Shown here one piece after another: positions 10,001 to 18,501 of a stretch of 64,000 nucleotides of DNA. A model generated the notes under the pieces. That model saw nothing but the letters and a program-made list of their open reading frames with translations. It was not told the origin of the DNA and did no database searches. The stretch covers positions 1-64,000 of the forward strand of contig CAVWYD010000013.1 in the NCBI GenBank assembly GCA_963759055.1, written 5' to 3'. The translations under genes and the position numbers were made by a program. Each line of letters starts with the position of its first letter. Positions within the stretch are counted from its first letter, which is position 1. This DNA comes from Thiosocius sp963759055. GTDB taxonomy: Bacteria > Pseudomonadota > Gammaproteobacteria > Chromatiales > Chromatiaceae.

Positions 10001-13000
10001 ACTGGCCGCGCCGATTACGCAGCAGGACGCTGCTGTCGGCACGCAGCGCGGCATTGTTGAAGATGATCGAGTTGGCCAGGCGGCCGTACAATTGGGCGTC
10101 GGCTTCCGTAGCGTTGATCTGGCGCAGCACCACCTGCGCGTGGGTCCAGGCCAGCTCAAAGACACGATCGGCGAGGCGCTGATCCTGGTATTTCTCGACA
10201 AGAGCCAGGGCCGAGTCGCGACTGTCGCCGATGCCGTAGACCAGGTCCACGCTGACCGACTCATCCGGCTCGAGCGCGATCCGCCCGCTGATCGCCGCTA
10301 CCGGATCCAGCACCGAGCCCTGACTGTTGGACAGCGCTACACCGGTATCCATCACCCGCGGTGCGGCAGTGCTGCGGTCACGGCCGATGAAGCGCTCGCG
10401 GTCGGTCTCATAGGCAACCCCGTCTACATGGGCATCGTGCACCGCCATGAGGTGAAACATCCAGGGCGCTGTCTCGTCGCGCGAACGCGGCCGACGCGTG
10501 CACAGGATCGCGCGCTGCGTCTCGACGATCTCCGTCTGCACGAAAAGGTTACTGAATGCCGGATGCAGGTTGTCCGAGGCGGCGGAGGCAAGCACCACCT
10601 CCGCGTAACTCGTCACCTCGAGTGTGCGGCGCACGGCGGAACGATTGGTGATGCGCACCCGGCGCAGTTCGATGTCGTCTTCGGGCGACACAACAATCTC
10701 TGTATGGGTATCGAAGTCACCATCATGACGGCGAAATTCCGCGCGGCCTTCGGAAAAGATAGCCTCGTAGCCTTCACCATGCCGCAATGTGGGCTGATGT
10801 GCCGCACTCCAGGGTTCGCCGCCCTGCCCTTCAGTCGACACGTCACGCAGGTAACAGAAGGTACCCCAGGGGTCACGGGTGCCATCTTCGCGCCAGCGCG
10901 TCACGGCCAGATCGTGCCAGCGGCTGTAGCCGCCACCGGCATTTGTCACCATAACGTGGTAACGGCCGTTGGATAGCAACTGGACTTCGGGGATCGGCGT
11001 GTCGGGGGTGTTCAGCACTCGTATCGGCATTTGCGGGCTTAACGTGCCGGACTGAGCAGCGCCGACTTCCGAGGCGTGCACATAGAATGCGGAGGCCTTG
11101 GGAACACGTTCCTGCAGCAGCAATTGCGTGGCCTGGAACAGCGGGTCAACGCTGAATCGCTTCTGCATCGGCCGGTCGAGCAGGTGATAGGCCAGCGCCA
11201 GCAGGCTCATACCCTGATGATGGGCCATGTAGGAAAGCACAACGGCGTGGGTTTCGCCGCGACGCTGTCGGGCTGGCGTGTAATCGATCGCCTCATGCAG
11301 ACCGAATCGCCCCTCTGCCCCGACGGCGGACAGGCGTTGCAGGTTCAGGCACGCTGGCTTCGGCGCCACCATCAGCGCGAGTGCCGAGGCATAGGGCGCG
11401 ACAACCAGATCCTCGACCAGCCCGCGCTTGAGTCCAAGGCCAGGCACACCGAAAGCGCGGTACTGATAGTTGAGGTGCGCGTCCACCGTGTTGTAGCCGG
11501 ATTCAGACATCCCCCAAGGTACATCGCGCTGCTGGCCATACTCGATCTGCCTTGCCACCGCCGCCTTGGCGGTCTGATCCAACAGTGTGTGATCAAAGGT
11601 CGGCATGACCAGTTGCGGCATCAGGTACTCGAACATCGAGCCGCTCCACGACAGCAGGATGGGCCCGCCACCGGCGCTGGTCAGCAGGCGGCCAAGCGCG
11701 AACCAGCTCTCTTCCGGCAGTTGTCCCTGGGCGATGCCAACGAAAACGCCAAGGCGGGCCTCCGAGGCCAGCAGATCGTAGTAGCTCGCGTCGCGACGCC
11801 GCTCCTCGACGTTGTAGCCGATACTGAGCAGACGAGATTGCTTGTCGTACAGAAAATCGTACTCCATGTCGGCGAATTCGCCGGCCTGTAGCACCAATCG
11901 TTGGATCGCCGCGATACGTGCCTGCGCGCGCTCGCTGCCAAGTAAGACCTGCTCGCGCAAATCTTCCTGCGGCGAAGGCTGCCCAGGTGTCGACTGCCCT
12001 GCCCCCCGGTCGGCCAAGACGCTCGACAAGGTCACGTCGAACCCGGCCAGTGCGCGTAGCGTCGGGATCGCATCGATCGCTGGCAGATCTTCGAGCGCGT
12101 CGGAAGAGACTGCCGATCCGACCCACGGTGCGAGAAATGTCAGCTCGGCACGCATCGCCTGGCATTGCCGGGCCAGCTCGCCCGCCCACCAGACCGCCTC
12201 ACTCGCGCGCACATCGTCCAGATCAGCGACAAGAACGTCGGCGGATCGCACCAGCCGGTCGAGCAGGCTGCTCGCTCCCGAGAGCGTCACCGGCGGCCGT
12301 TCGCGCGCGGCCTCCAATGCGTCGCGGAGCTGGGCCAGCGAAGCCGGCGCATCACCGTACGCCTCGTTGACCAATATCTCGAGCGTGTCGCTCAGCCCGT
12401 CCAACCAACGCGCCTCCAGAATCGGGCGATCGAGGAGCGCGATCAGACCCGGGCGCAAGGTCAACAGATGCCCCGCGAGGTTGCCGCTGTCGACGGTCGA
12501 AACGTACGCGGGATGCATTGGCCGCAGCGACTGCGTGTCGTACCAGTTGTAGAAGTGGCCCCGGTGGCGCTCGAGTCCCGCCATCGTCTGCAGGGTGTTG
12601 CCGGTGCGCTCAATCAGCTGGCCGGCCGCGATATAGCCGAAGTCATAGGCGGACAGATTCGCCAGCAGCGCCAGCCCGATATTGGTCGGCGAGGTGCGAT
12701 GAGCCAACCCGGTATCCTGGTATTCCTGATAGTTGTCCGGCGGCAGCCAGTGGTCCTGCGGGCCGACAAACGTGTCGAAGAATGCCCAGGTCTTGCGCGC
12801 GATTCGGCCGAGAAAACGGACCTGTTCGTCGGATAATCGGGCCTCGCGTCGGGCCAGCGGCTGGCTGATCCACCAGGCGATCACCGGGGACGACAACCAC
12901 AGGAGCAGGAAAGGACCTGCCAGCAGGAGTGAAGCCGGGTTTCCGGCTGCCAGCGCGGAGCCCGTGCCGATAGCAAGTGCTGGGGCAAACCACATCGCGC

Positions 13001-15896
13001 GGAGCGAAGCGCCAAGATCGCTGCGGCTGCGGCTTTCCTGATCGCCCGAGGGATTCCACTCGAGCAGCCGCTGCTGGGTGAACAGCAGTCGACCCAGTGT
13101 GCGGCCGATCGCGTCCAGGCTGTAAAACGCCTCGTGCGGCAGAGTCGCCAGGACAAAGCTGGCCTGAATGAAACGCTGCCCGGTGGCGCGGCCGACGGCC
13201 GCGAGATGCTGTTTCAGCCGAATGTCTGCGGGTTTGCGTATCACATCCAGCAGACTGACCAGCACGGCGGGTAACAGCAGCACTGCAAGCACGGCAAGCG
13301 TCCACAGCCAAGCCGATTCCGACACCGTCCAGCCCAGCACCAACAGCAGGATCAGCGCCGCCGGTACCAGGCTGCGACGCAGGTTGTCGAACAGCTTCCA
13401 GCGCGACAGCGCGGAAAGGGGATTCTTGAGACGTCGCCCCTTGGGTCCAGGCACCCATGGTAGCAGCCAGCCCGCCAGCTGCCAGTCACCACGGATCCAG
13501 CGATAGCGGCGATTGACGTCAGCACCGTAACGGGCCGGGTATTCCTCATACAATTGCACGTCACTCAGCAGTCCGGCACGCGCGTAACAGCCTTCCAGCA
13601 GGTCGTGGCTAAGGATTCGATTGTCAGGAAAACGTCCCTTGAGTGCCTTTTCAAACGCATCGACGTCATAGATTCCCTTGCCGATGAACGAGCCCTCTTG
13701 GAACAGGTCCTGATAGACATCGGAGACGGCACGCGTATATGGGTCGATACCCGGCTCACCGCCATATAGCCGTGCATAACGTGACTGTCTGATACCTGGC
13801 AGACTCGCGCCCATGCGCGGTTGTAGGATGCCGTAGCCGGCGACTACCCTTTGTAGCGCCGCATCGTAGACAGGCCGATTCAACGGATGTGCCATGGTCG
13901 CGACAAACTGGCGCGCGGCGTCGCGCGGCAGCTGCGTATCGGTGTCCAGTGTGATCACGTATTTCACGCCGGCCAGTACCGCAGTCTCACCGACAATGAG
14001 GGAAAAGCCGTCGCTGTTTTTCTCACGCAGCAGCAGATTCAGATCCGCCAGCTTGCCGCGCTTGCGCTCGTAACCCATCCAGATCCGGTCGTGCGGGTTC
14101 CAGCGGCGCGGGCGATGGAACAGGAAGAACACGTCATTGCCGCCGTCGGCATACTGCGCATTCAACGCATCGATCTGTTTTCGAGCCAGGGAAAGCAGCG
14201 CCGCATCCTCGACGAGCGTTTCTTCGCTTGCGTCGGCAAAGTCGGTTAAAAGGCCGAAATGCAGATTCGTGTCGCGATTGGCCAGAAACCTGACTTCCAG
14301 CGATTCGATCAGACTTTCGACGCCGTGGCGACTGGTGAGCATTGTAGGAATCACCACCAGCGCACGTGATTCCGCCGGAATGCCTGTGGAAAAATCCATG
14401 CGCGGCAGGGGATGCGGTGATGCGAACAAAGTCGCCAGCCAGTTCACCAGTGCCAGCGCAAGTTGGCTGGCAGCCAACAGCACGAGTGCGCCAAATGGCA
14501 GCAACGTCCAATCGACCATACCTCCCGCGTGCGCCGCTTTCAGCAGCCCGGCCGCCGGAAACAGGGTGAGCAGTGTTATCGAACCCAGATAAGGCGGCAA
14601 CGGGTACTCGCGGGCCACGTGGTACAGCCTCGATCCGAAACTCCGGCGAGCCCTGGTAGCGCGCTCCAACTCGGCTTTGCCTCGGTCAATCAGGTAGTAC
14701 CCGACATGCCCGGTTCGCCCATCAGACGTGGCTCCATCGGCGCTTGTGCGTGCGAGTTTGATGGCGTGACCCGCCACCGTCTCCTCAGGTAAGCGGGCGG
14801 CTCTCGCGACTTCCTCGATGACATGCCGGTAACGGTCACGGCTGGCGAAATCCATCGTCGCGTAGGCTTCGGCGGGGTCCGTGCGCAGGGTCCGTTCGAC
14901 AAGGCTCATAGCCTCGACAAACTTGCGCCAGTCCATCGTCCCCAGCAGGCGCAGACTGCCGATGCTGTTGCTGATCGAAACCTGATCAGCGGCCCGTTGC
15001 CGGTTTCCCGAATGCACCAGCTTTTCGATGCTCAGGCCCGACTCGGCCAGTTGTTGTTCGATCCAGGTCAGCGGAAGTGCCAGCGCCGGCCCTTGTCCCT
15101 GCAGGCGACGAGCCAGTTCCGACACGAATGGCGTGCTCATCGGCGGATGCGAACGCGCCATGTCGGCAATTACCAGAATCAGGCTCTTCGAGTCATGGCG
15201 TGCGACCTCGGTCAGTCGGTCCGCCCAGGTGGCGGCCAGATCACGATCCGTGCTGCCGGCAGCTATACGCACCGCAACCCGTCGCAGATTCTCGATCAGC
15301 GCAAGACGCAGCATGATGGGGATTGCCCACAACTCGCCCAATCGAAGTGGTTTTACCGTCTGATAGGCAGCGACGAAGCGACTCAGACTGTCGGGGTCAA
15401 CCCGCCCGTCGCCGTGCGCGATGTTCTCCAGGGCGATGTCATACACCCGTGGCAGCCCGGCGGATGCACCCTCGGCCAGCGCCGGCAGCTCGCGGCTATA
15501 ACCCTTGGGCAAATGGCGTCTCGCCGTGCGAATCTGTTCTTCGACAAGATAGAAGTTGTCGAGCAGCCATTCCCCTGCAGGCGTAATGCGATGCTTCGCG
15601 GCCACCGCCGTCGTCAGCCGGTCGCAGGTCTGGGTCAGTACCCCCTCGTTCGCGGCCAATCGCGACAACAGTTGGTCCCGCGCCAACGCCGACAGCAGGC
15701 TATGAGTGGATGCCAAGCGCACGCCATGCTGCTCCATCTGATCACTGCTGAACAGCTCCGCCCGCAGCGGCGGTTCATCATTCAAGGGCGGCTGCGGCGA
15801 GATGCTTAAGCCAAGCTGTTGACTTGTCAGGCGCGTTCGGATCCGGCGCCAGTGCTGTAGGAGAGTCGAGTTGGCGGCCTTCCTTGCTGGTCCCAC
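7098..15896 (-). CDS. ndvB: cyclic beta-1,2-glucan synthase (NdvB/ChvB-like)
   Basis: Giant inner-membrane enzyme (over 2,900 residues, as usual for the family) that polymerises glucose from UDP-glucose into beta-1,2-glucan and cyclises it for the periplasm. Order: N-terminal soluble region; membrane helices near 440-500; GT84 glycosyltransferase domain with the DTDTQLPRDAARQF metal motif and an RYRWIRGDWQ element; two further hydrophobic clusters before residue 1000; a glucoamylase-like segment with SESGYNTVDAHLNYQYRAFG; and a C-terminal GH94 phosphorylase-type domain with SGDWNDGMN (catalytic Asp) and GGQYTHAAIWAAMAFA. GGGAGA sits just upstream of a GTG at 15896; ATGs at 15932 and 15965 are alternatives. 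It stands alone, convergent with the second Crp gene. Likely role: osmoadaptation and surface properties. Confidence 0.92.
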   Translation of the reverse strand: MGPARKAANSTLLQHWRRIRTRLTSQQLGLSISPQPPLNDEPPLRAELFSSDQMEQHGVRLASTHSLLSALARDQLLSRLAANEGVLTQTCDRLTTAVAAKHRITPAGEWLLDNFYLVEEQIRTARRHLPKGYSRELPALAEGASAGLPRVYDIALENIAHGDGRVDPDSLSRFVAAYQTVKPLRLGELWAIPIMLRLALIENLRRVAVRIAAGSTDRDLAATWADRLTEVARHDSKSLILVIADMARSHPPMSTPFVSELARRLQGQGPALALPLTWIEQQLAESGLSIEKLVHSGNRQRAADQVSISNSIGSLRLLGTMDWRKFVEAMSLVERTLRTDPAEAYATMDFASRDRYRHVIEEVARAARLPEETVAGHAIKLARTSADGATSDGRTGHVGYYLIDRGKAELERATRARRSFGSRLYHVAREYPLPPYLGSITLLTLFPAAGLLKAAHAGGMVDWTLLPFGALVLLAASQLALALVNWLATLFASPHPLPRMDFSTGIPAESRALVVIPTMLTSRHGVESLIESLEVRFLANRDTNLHFGLLTDFADASEETLVEDAALLSLARKQIDALNAQYADGGNDVFFLFHRPRRWNPHDRIWMGYERKRGKLADLNLLLREKNSDGFSLIVGETAVLAGVKYVITLDTDTQLPRDAARQFVATMAHPLNRPVYDAALQRVVAGYGILQPRMGASLPGIRQSRYARLYGGEPGIDPYTRAVSDVYQDLFQEGSFIGKGIYDVDAFEKALKGRFPDNRILSHDLLEGCYARAGLLSDVQLYEEYPARYGADVNRRYRWIRGDWQLAGWLLPWVPGPKGRRLKNPLSALSRWKLFDNLRRSLVPAALILLLVLGWTVSESAWLWTLAVLAVLLLPAVLVSLLDVIRKPADIRLKQHLAAVGRATGQRFIQASFVLATLPHEAFYSLDAIGRTLGRLLFTQQRLLEWNPSGDQESRSRSDLGASLRAMWFAPALAIGTGSALAAGNPASLLLAGPFLLLWLSSPVIAWWISQPLARREARLSDEQVRFLGRIARKTWAFFDTFVGPQDHWLPPDNYQEYQDTGLAHRTSPTNIGLALLANLSAYDFGYIAAGQLIERTGNTLQTMAGLERHRGHFYNWYDTQSLRPMHPAYVSTVDSGNLAGHLLTLRPGLIALLDRPILEARWLDGLSDTLEILVNEAYGDAPASLAQLRDALEAARERPPVTLSGASSLLDRLVRSADVLVADLDDVRASEAVWWAGELARQCQAMRAELTFLAPWVGSAVSSDALEDLPAIDAIPTLRALAGFDVTLSSVLADRGAGQSTPGQPSPQEDLREQVLLGSERAQARIAAIQRLVLQAGEFADMEYDFLYDKQSRLLSIGYNVEERRRDASYYDLLASEARLGVFVGIAQGQLPEESWFALGRLLTSAGGGPILLSWSGSMFEYLMPQLVMPTFDHTLLDQTAKAAVARQIEYGQQRDVPWGMSESGYNTVDAHLNYQYRAFGVPGLGLKRGLVEDLVVAPYASALALMVAPKPACLNLQRLSAVGAEGRFGLHEAIDYTPARQRRGETHAVVLSYMAHHQGMSLLALAYHLLDRPMQKRFSVDPLFQATQLLLQERVPKASAFYVHASEVGAAQSGTLSPQMPIRVLNTPDTPIPEVQLLSNGRYHVMVTNAGGGYSRWHDLAVTRWREDGTRDPWGTFCYLRDVSTEGQGGEPWSAAHQPTLRHGEGYEAIFSEGRAEFRRHDGDFDTHTEIVVSPEDDIELRRVRITNRSAVRRTLEVTSYAEVVLASAASDNLHPAFSNLFVQTEIVETQRAILCTRRPRSRDETAPWMFHLMAVHDAHVDGVAYETDRERFIGRDRSTAAPRVMDTGVALSNSQGSVLDPVAAISGRIALEPDESVSVDLVYGIGDSRDSALALVEKYQDQRLADRVFELAWTHAQVVLRQINATEADAQLYGRLANSIIFNNAALRADSSVLLRNRRGQSGLWGYAISGDLPIVLLRVGDLANIELVRQLIQAHAYWRLKGLAVDLVIWNEDRAGYRQVLQDQIVGLVAVGLETKFIDRPGGIFVRSAEQISAEDRTLFQTVARVVLSDSRGTLAEQVNRPAAPRVRVPELVPDGSLEEEAVVDVEAAQRNLILANGIGGFTPDGREYVITTTPGQITPAPWVNVLANAQFGSVISESGQAYTWGENAHEFRLTPWHNDPVTDASGETFYLRDENSGRFWSPTPLPRRGAAPYVTRHGFGYSVFEHTGDGIQSELWVYVATDAAVKFSVLKVRNLSGRPRRLSATGYVEWVLGDLRPGSAMHVATEIDPYSGAIYARNPYNTEFPDRVAFFDVDDADRTISCDRVEFIGRNGSLGHPAAMMRTHLSGRLGTGLDPCAAIQVGFDLADGQERQITFRLGLGGIPGGDDAHRMVHRWRGADAARRALEAVWQYWNHTLGAVQVETPDQSLNVLANGWLLYQTLACRMWARSGYYQSGGAFGFRDQLQDAMALVHSEPGLLRQQLLLCAGRQFVEGDVQHWWHPPSGRGVRTRCSDDYLWLALATCRYVLGTGDTGVMDEPVAFLGGRRLNDEDEDYYDLPDRSETKVSLYQHCVQAIRHGLAFGAHGLPLIGSGDWNDGMNRVGNEGKGESVWLGFFLYEVLRHFDALARRYGDTEFADVCKVEGRRLGESLEQHAWDGAWYRRAWFDDGTPLGSAINSECRIDSISQSWAVLSGAGDADRVRMAMSALDEHLVRREHDLIQLLDPPFDKADLDPGYIKGYVPGVRENGGQYTHAAIWAAMAFATLGDSGRAWELTTMINPANHAKSREAIATYKVEPYVMAADVYAVPPHTGRGGWTWYTGSAGWMYRLILESLLGLRLEVDRLYVAPCLPAHWDGLTIHYRYRETVYHIAIAQTHAGEGTNSGVRSVTVDGVEQDDQAISLVDDRQEHSVVVEVLVKEAAAVQAEA

Positions 15897-16140
15897 GTCA
15901 TTCTCCCTGCTGCTCGATGAATGGTCATGCATGATAAGGCGCAATCCAGGCCATGATGCCGCCACAAATTCGCGCCGCGATGGGCGACAAAAGCAGGGAT
16001 TGTCAGTCGGTGGTTCAACGCATCAGCGAAATGGTTTGCCATCTACTTTACGCCCGGCCGTTCACAAGGGCTTGGCAATAGAACGTGCCCGTTCCAGAAG
16101 GCGATGTACAAGTCAGGCCGTGGCCGAACCTGCAAATTAA

Positions 16141-16416
16141 TCAGAAGTCCTTCGCTGACAACACGTAGGCGTAGGCGCCCTTTCCTCGGCCATCACGCAC
16201 ATACACTTCATCGGCCACTTCATAGATCTGCTTGCGCGTTTCGTCAAATGCCTTGAGGAATCCCGCTTCGGCTGTGTCCAGCCCAGGGCACAGCCTTTTA
16301 AGGGCATCGGATTCGACAAAGAACGAAACTTCGATCGCACGGTCATAGCCCCAGAAACGGATGCGGCTTCCGCTTTCATCGAAGCTGCGGCATGGGTTGG
16401 GGAAACTCAAATGCAT
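16141..16416 (-). CDS. DUF1488 family protein
   Basis: 91 residues beginning MHLSFPNPCRSFDESG, then IRFWGYDRAIEVSFFVESDALKRL, and ending in a short basic, aromatic tail. This is the pattern of the small DUF1488 family of proteobacterial proteins of unknown function. The ATG (complement 16414-16416) has GGAG 7 nt upstream, so the longer upstream frame is not used. A 20-bp near-palindrome shared with the Crp/Fnr region lies about 135 bp upstream. Confidence 0.75.
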   Translation of the reverse strand: MHLSFPNPCRSFDESGSRIRFWGYDRAIEVSFFVESDALKRLCPGLDTAEAGFLKAFDETRKQIYEVADEVYVRDGRGKGAYAYVLSAKDF

Positions 16417-16549
16417 CGGCGCATACTCCAAGCTGAGGATAGCGGCGGGTCGGCGGCCCACGCAGGACAATGCCGCCGATCCATGACCTCGCAAATACTG
16501 AGGTGACCGCAACCCAACCTCTGCATGCTCCTCTTCTTATGCAAGGCGT

Positions 16550-16569
16550 TCTGTGCGCTAGCGTACATA
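16550..16569. promoter_or_regulatory. 20-bp near-palindrome, copy 3 (candidate operator)
   Basis: TCTGTGCGCTAGCGTACATA agrees with copy 1 at 18 of 20 positions. It lies in the intergenic space about 135 bp upstream of the DUF1488 gene and far from the next plus-strand gene. Confidence 0.45.
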
Positions 16570-17025
16570 CGGCCGACCCATACCCTTCAGCATCTTCGCC
16601 ATCAATTCGCATAGACTATGCCGGCTCGCGCGGCCTGCCGGCCTATTCAGCACGACGGTGAAATGTACTGCCGTTTGGTTCATGCAACCTGGAGGCGGTT
16701 CCGCCGAACCCGTCGCAGTATGCGCTATTGCAGCTGAGGCTACACCCTGACGGTCACAGGAATTGGATCCGTGTAACACACCACCAGCACAATGCGTCGA
16801 TCGCATGGTGCCACCGGCTTATCAGTTGCGGCGTTTGCCGACATCTGGTCATGGATAATCCCTGCTTGGGCCATGTGCGGTCGTCCGTTTTGATTTTAAG
16901 AAATACCCCTTGCTATTAGGCATAGAGAGCGTAGCGTGGGTATCGTCGACCGGAGCAGTCGGATAACTGGGCATATATTTCCCCCCGACGGAGGGAAGCA
17001 GACCTGGCCCCATGGAGGGCGAATC
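16570..17025. other. intergenic region, no gene recognised
   Basis: Apart from the palindrome just before it, I see no supported gene, RNA or repeat here. Small frames lack an RBS and a recognisable composition. It may contain the promoter for the two small frames at 17026 and 17185. Confidence 0.4.
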
Positions 17026-17178
17026 ATGAAACGTCGTCCCCCACGCCCTCATGCGACCGAGACATCACGAAGCGACATCGGCAGCCGCGTGACAGGAGTG
17101 GCCAACTCCCCATACCGCCGTTTGCCATCGATGTCTCGTTTGGTACCAGCTATTTTCTTTCACAGTGACCCGGAGTAG
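17026..17178 (+). CDS. possible small protein, 50 residues
   Basis: Short frame beginning MKRRPPRPHATE with GGAGGG 6 nt before the ATG. It is basic in its first half and ends in AIFFHSDPE. It stops 6 nt before the next small gene, which suggests co-transcription if it is real. No family recognised. Support is the RBS and the spacing only. Confidence 0.35.
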   Translation: MKRRPPRPHATETSRSDIGSRVTGVANSPYRRLPSMSRLVPAIFFHSDPE

Positions 17179-17184
17179 AGCGAT

Positions 17185-17316
17185 ATGTCCAAACATGAAA
17201 AATCAAACAGGGAATCGAAAAAACAGCCCTTGCTGACACCCAAGGAAAAGAAGGCTGCGAAACAGGCGAAGAAACATGCGGGCGATCATCAACCCTTGAT
17301 TGTCAAGAAAACCTGA
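17185..17316 (+). CDS. Lys-rich small protein, 43 residues
   Basis: The frame reads MSKHEKSNRESKKQPLL, then TPKEKKAAKQAKKHAGD and ends QPLIVKKT. A CGGAG lies 9 nt before the ATG. The protein is highly basic with 14 Lys, and it resembles short Lys-rich hypothetical proteins I recall from other proteobacteria. A role in nucleic-acid or ribosome binding is possible but unproven. It is below the usual gene-calling length cutoff. Confidence 0.6.
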   Translation: MSKHEKSNRESKKQPLLTPKEKKAAKQAKKHAGDHQPLIVKKT

Positions 17317-17359
17317 CCACATCTGATTGCCGGCCGCCCTGGCAGTGGCTGGCATTTGA

Positions 17360-17674
17360 TTATTGGTTGCTGTCCCACATCACGTTGCATTCAGCCTTTG
17401 ATGCGGCCTTGAGAAGTCCGATCAGGGGCAAGGCGCGGTGCGGGAGGCTGACGGGCGGTTCCTCATCGTCACCCTGCACAGATTCTTCCGGTTCAGGCAA
17501 TTGCCGCTCTGCCTCTACCGCAACCTCCAGCCGCTCAAGTGCCGCAGGGACATCGGCGGCAAGCAGCGCACTGGGCACTGTCCCACTGTGCCCCATCATC
17601 TTGATGAGGCGCACCGCCACGTCGCCGAACATGGTGATGTCCGCATAGGCTGGACAGGTAAAGGTCACTAGCAT
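17360..17674 (-). CDS. DUF1840 family protein
   Basis: 104 residues beginning MLVTFTCPAYADITMFGDVAV and continuing RLIKMMGHSGTVPSALLA, the signature of DUF1840, a small proteobacterial family of unknown function. The middle is acidic (EPEESVQGDDEE) and the C-terminus carries the conserved LPLIGLLKAA and ECNVMW. The internal ATG (complement 17672-17674) is chosen because AAGGGAG lies 9 nt upstream. It is convergent with the Lys-rich small protein. Confidence 0.8.
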   Translation of the reverse strand: MLVTFTCPAYADITMFGDVAVRLIKMMGHSGTVPSALLAADVPAALERLEVAVEAERQLPEPEESVQGDDEEPPVSLPHRALPLIGLLKAASKAECNVMWDSNQ

Positions 17675-17954
17675 AATTTTTTCTCCCTTGCGTCTTGAGC
17701 GGTGACAACGTGGTCTGGCTTCCAAACGAGACCCGGCATCAACGATACAATGAACAGGCCATCCAGGGTCAACTGCGTGATGCGCCGACAGACATGGTCC
17801 GGGATGAACTGGCCCGCCAGTGCAATATGGGCCGGAGCAGGGCGGACACGCGAATAATCCGCGTCCTATCCCGGTCTGATCAATTGCGGCAGACTGTAGT
17901 TACACAGTCTGGCGAGCTTACTTTTTTGCCGTCATTTGAATCGTGGGAGGTATC

Positions 17955-18491
17955 GTGCTTAAGACAATCAAAACAGGCCTTTGGGGATTGCTGATGGCCT
18001 TATCTACGGTAGCTTTGCCCCAGCAAGACGGACTTGCGATCTTCAGCGACTTCGACGGAAAACCACAACAACTGGAGGACCACACCGGTGGCGGCAAATG
18101 GCTGGTAGTCATGATCTGGGCCTCGGACTGTCATATCTGCAATGCGGAGGCGGCGACGTATGCACGCTTCCACGAGTCCCAGCGCGAAAAAGGTGTGGGG
18201 GTTCTGGGCGTCAGCATGGACGGCCAGGATAAAAAGGCCGCTGCCCTCGCCTTCATCGAGCGCCATGATCTGCCGTTTCCGAATCTAATCGGGGAACCGG
18301 GGATGGTCAGCCTGTATTACGCGGCATTGACGCAAGAATCCCTGCGAGGCACGCCGACCTTTCTTATCTTCGACCCCGATGGAGAGCTGGCCGCAGCCCA
18401 GGCGGGTGCCGTGTCTCCGGAGGCGATCAACAGATTCATTGCCAAAAAGAATGCAGCACGGCCGACGGGGGCCAAGGCGGCTCAATCCTGA
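17955..18491 (+). CDS. exported thioredoxin-like (TlpA/AhpC-type) protein
   Basis: 178-residue periplasmic thiol-disulfide protein. A hydrophobic N-terminus (LWGLLMALSTVALP) looks like a signal peptide. A thioredoxin fold follows with the redox motif WASDCHICNAEA (CxxC near residue 55) and the cis-Pro loop RGTPTFLIF near 125, typical of TlpA/ResA-like reductases. The C-terminal tail is Ala/Lys-rich. The GTG at 17955 is chosen because GGGAGG lies 4 nt before it. Probable role: reduction of periplasmic disulfides or cytochrome c maturation; the partner is unknown. Confidence 0.8.
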   Translation: MLKTIKTGLWGLLMALSTVALPQQDGLAIFSDFDGKPQQLEDHTGGGKWLVVMIWASDCHICNAEAATYARFHESQREKGVGVLGVSMDGQDKKAAALAFIERHDLPFPNLIGEPGMVSLYYAALTQESLRGTPTFLIFDPDGELAAAQAGAVSPEAINRFIAKKNAARPTGAKAAQS

Positions 18492-18501
18492 GCAGGGCCT
18501 G

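Noticed and set aside
7005..12552. Long plus-strand open frames opposite the glucan synthase
   Set aside because: They are antisense to a large GC-rich gene with strong domain evidence; their translations are unlike any family and lack RBS.
17695..17994. 99-codon plus-strand frame before the thioredoxin-like gene
   Set aside because: It overlaps the thioredoxin-like start in another frame, has no good RBS and no recognisable family.
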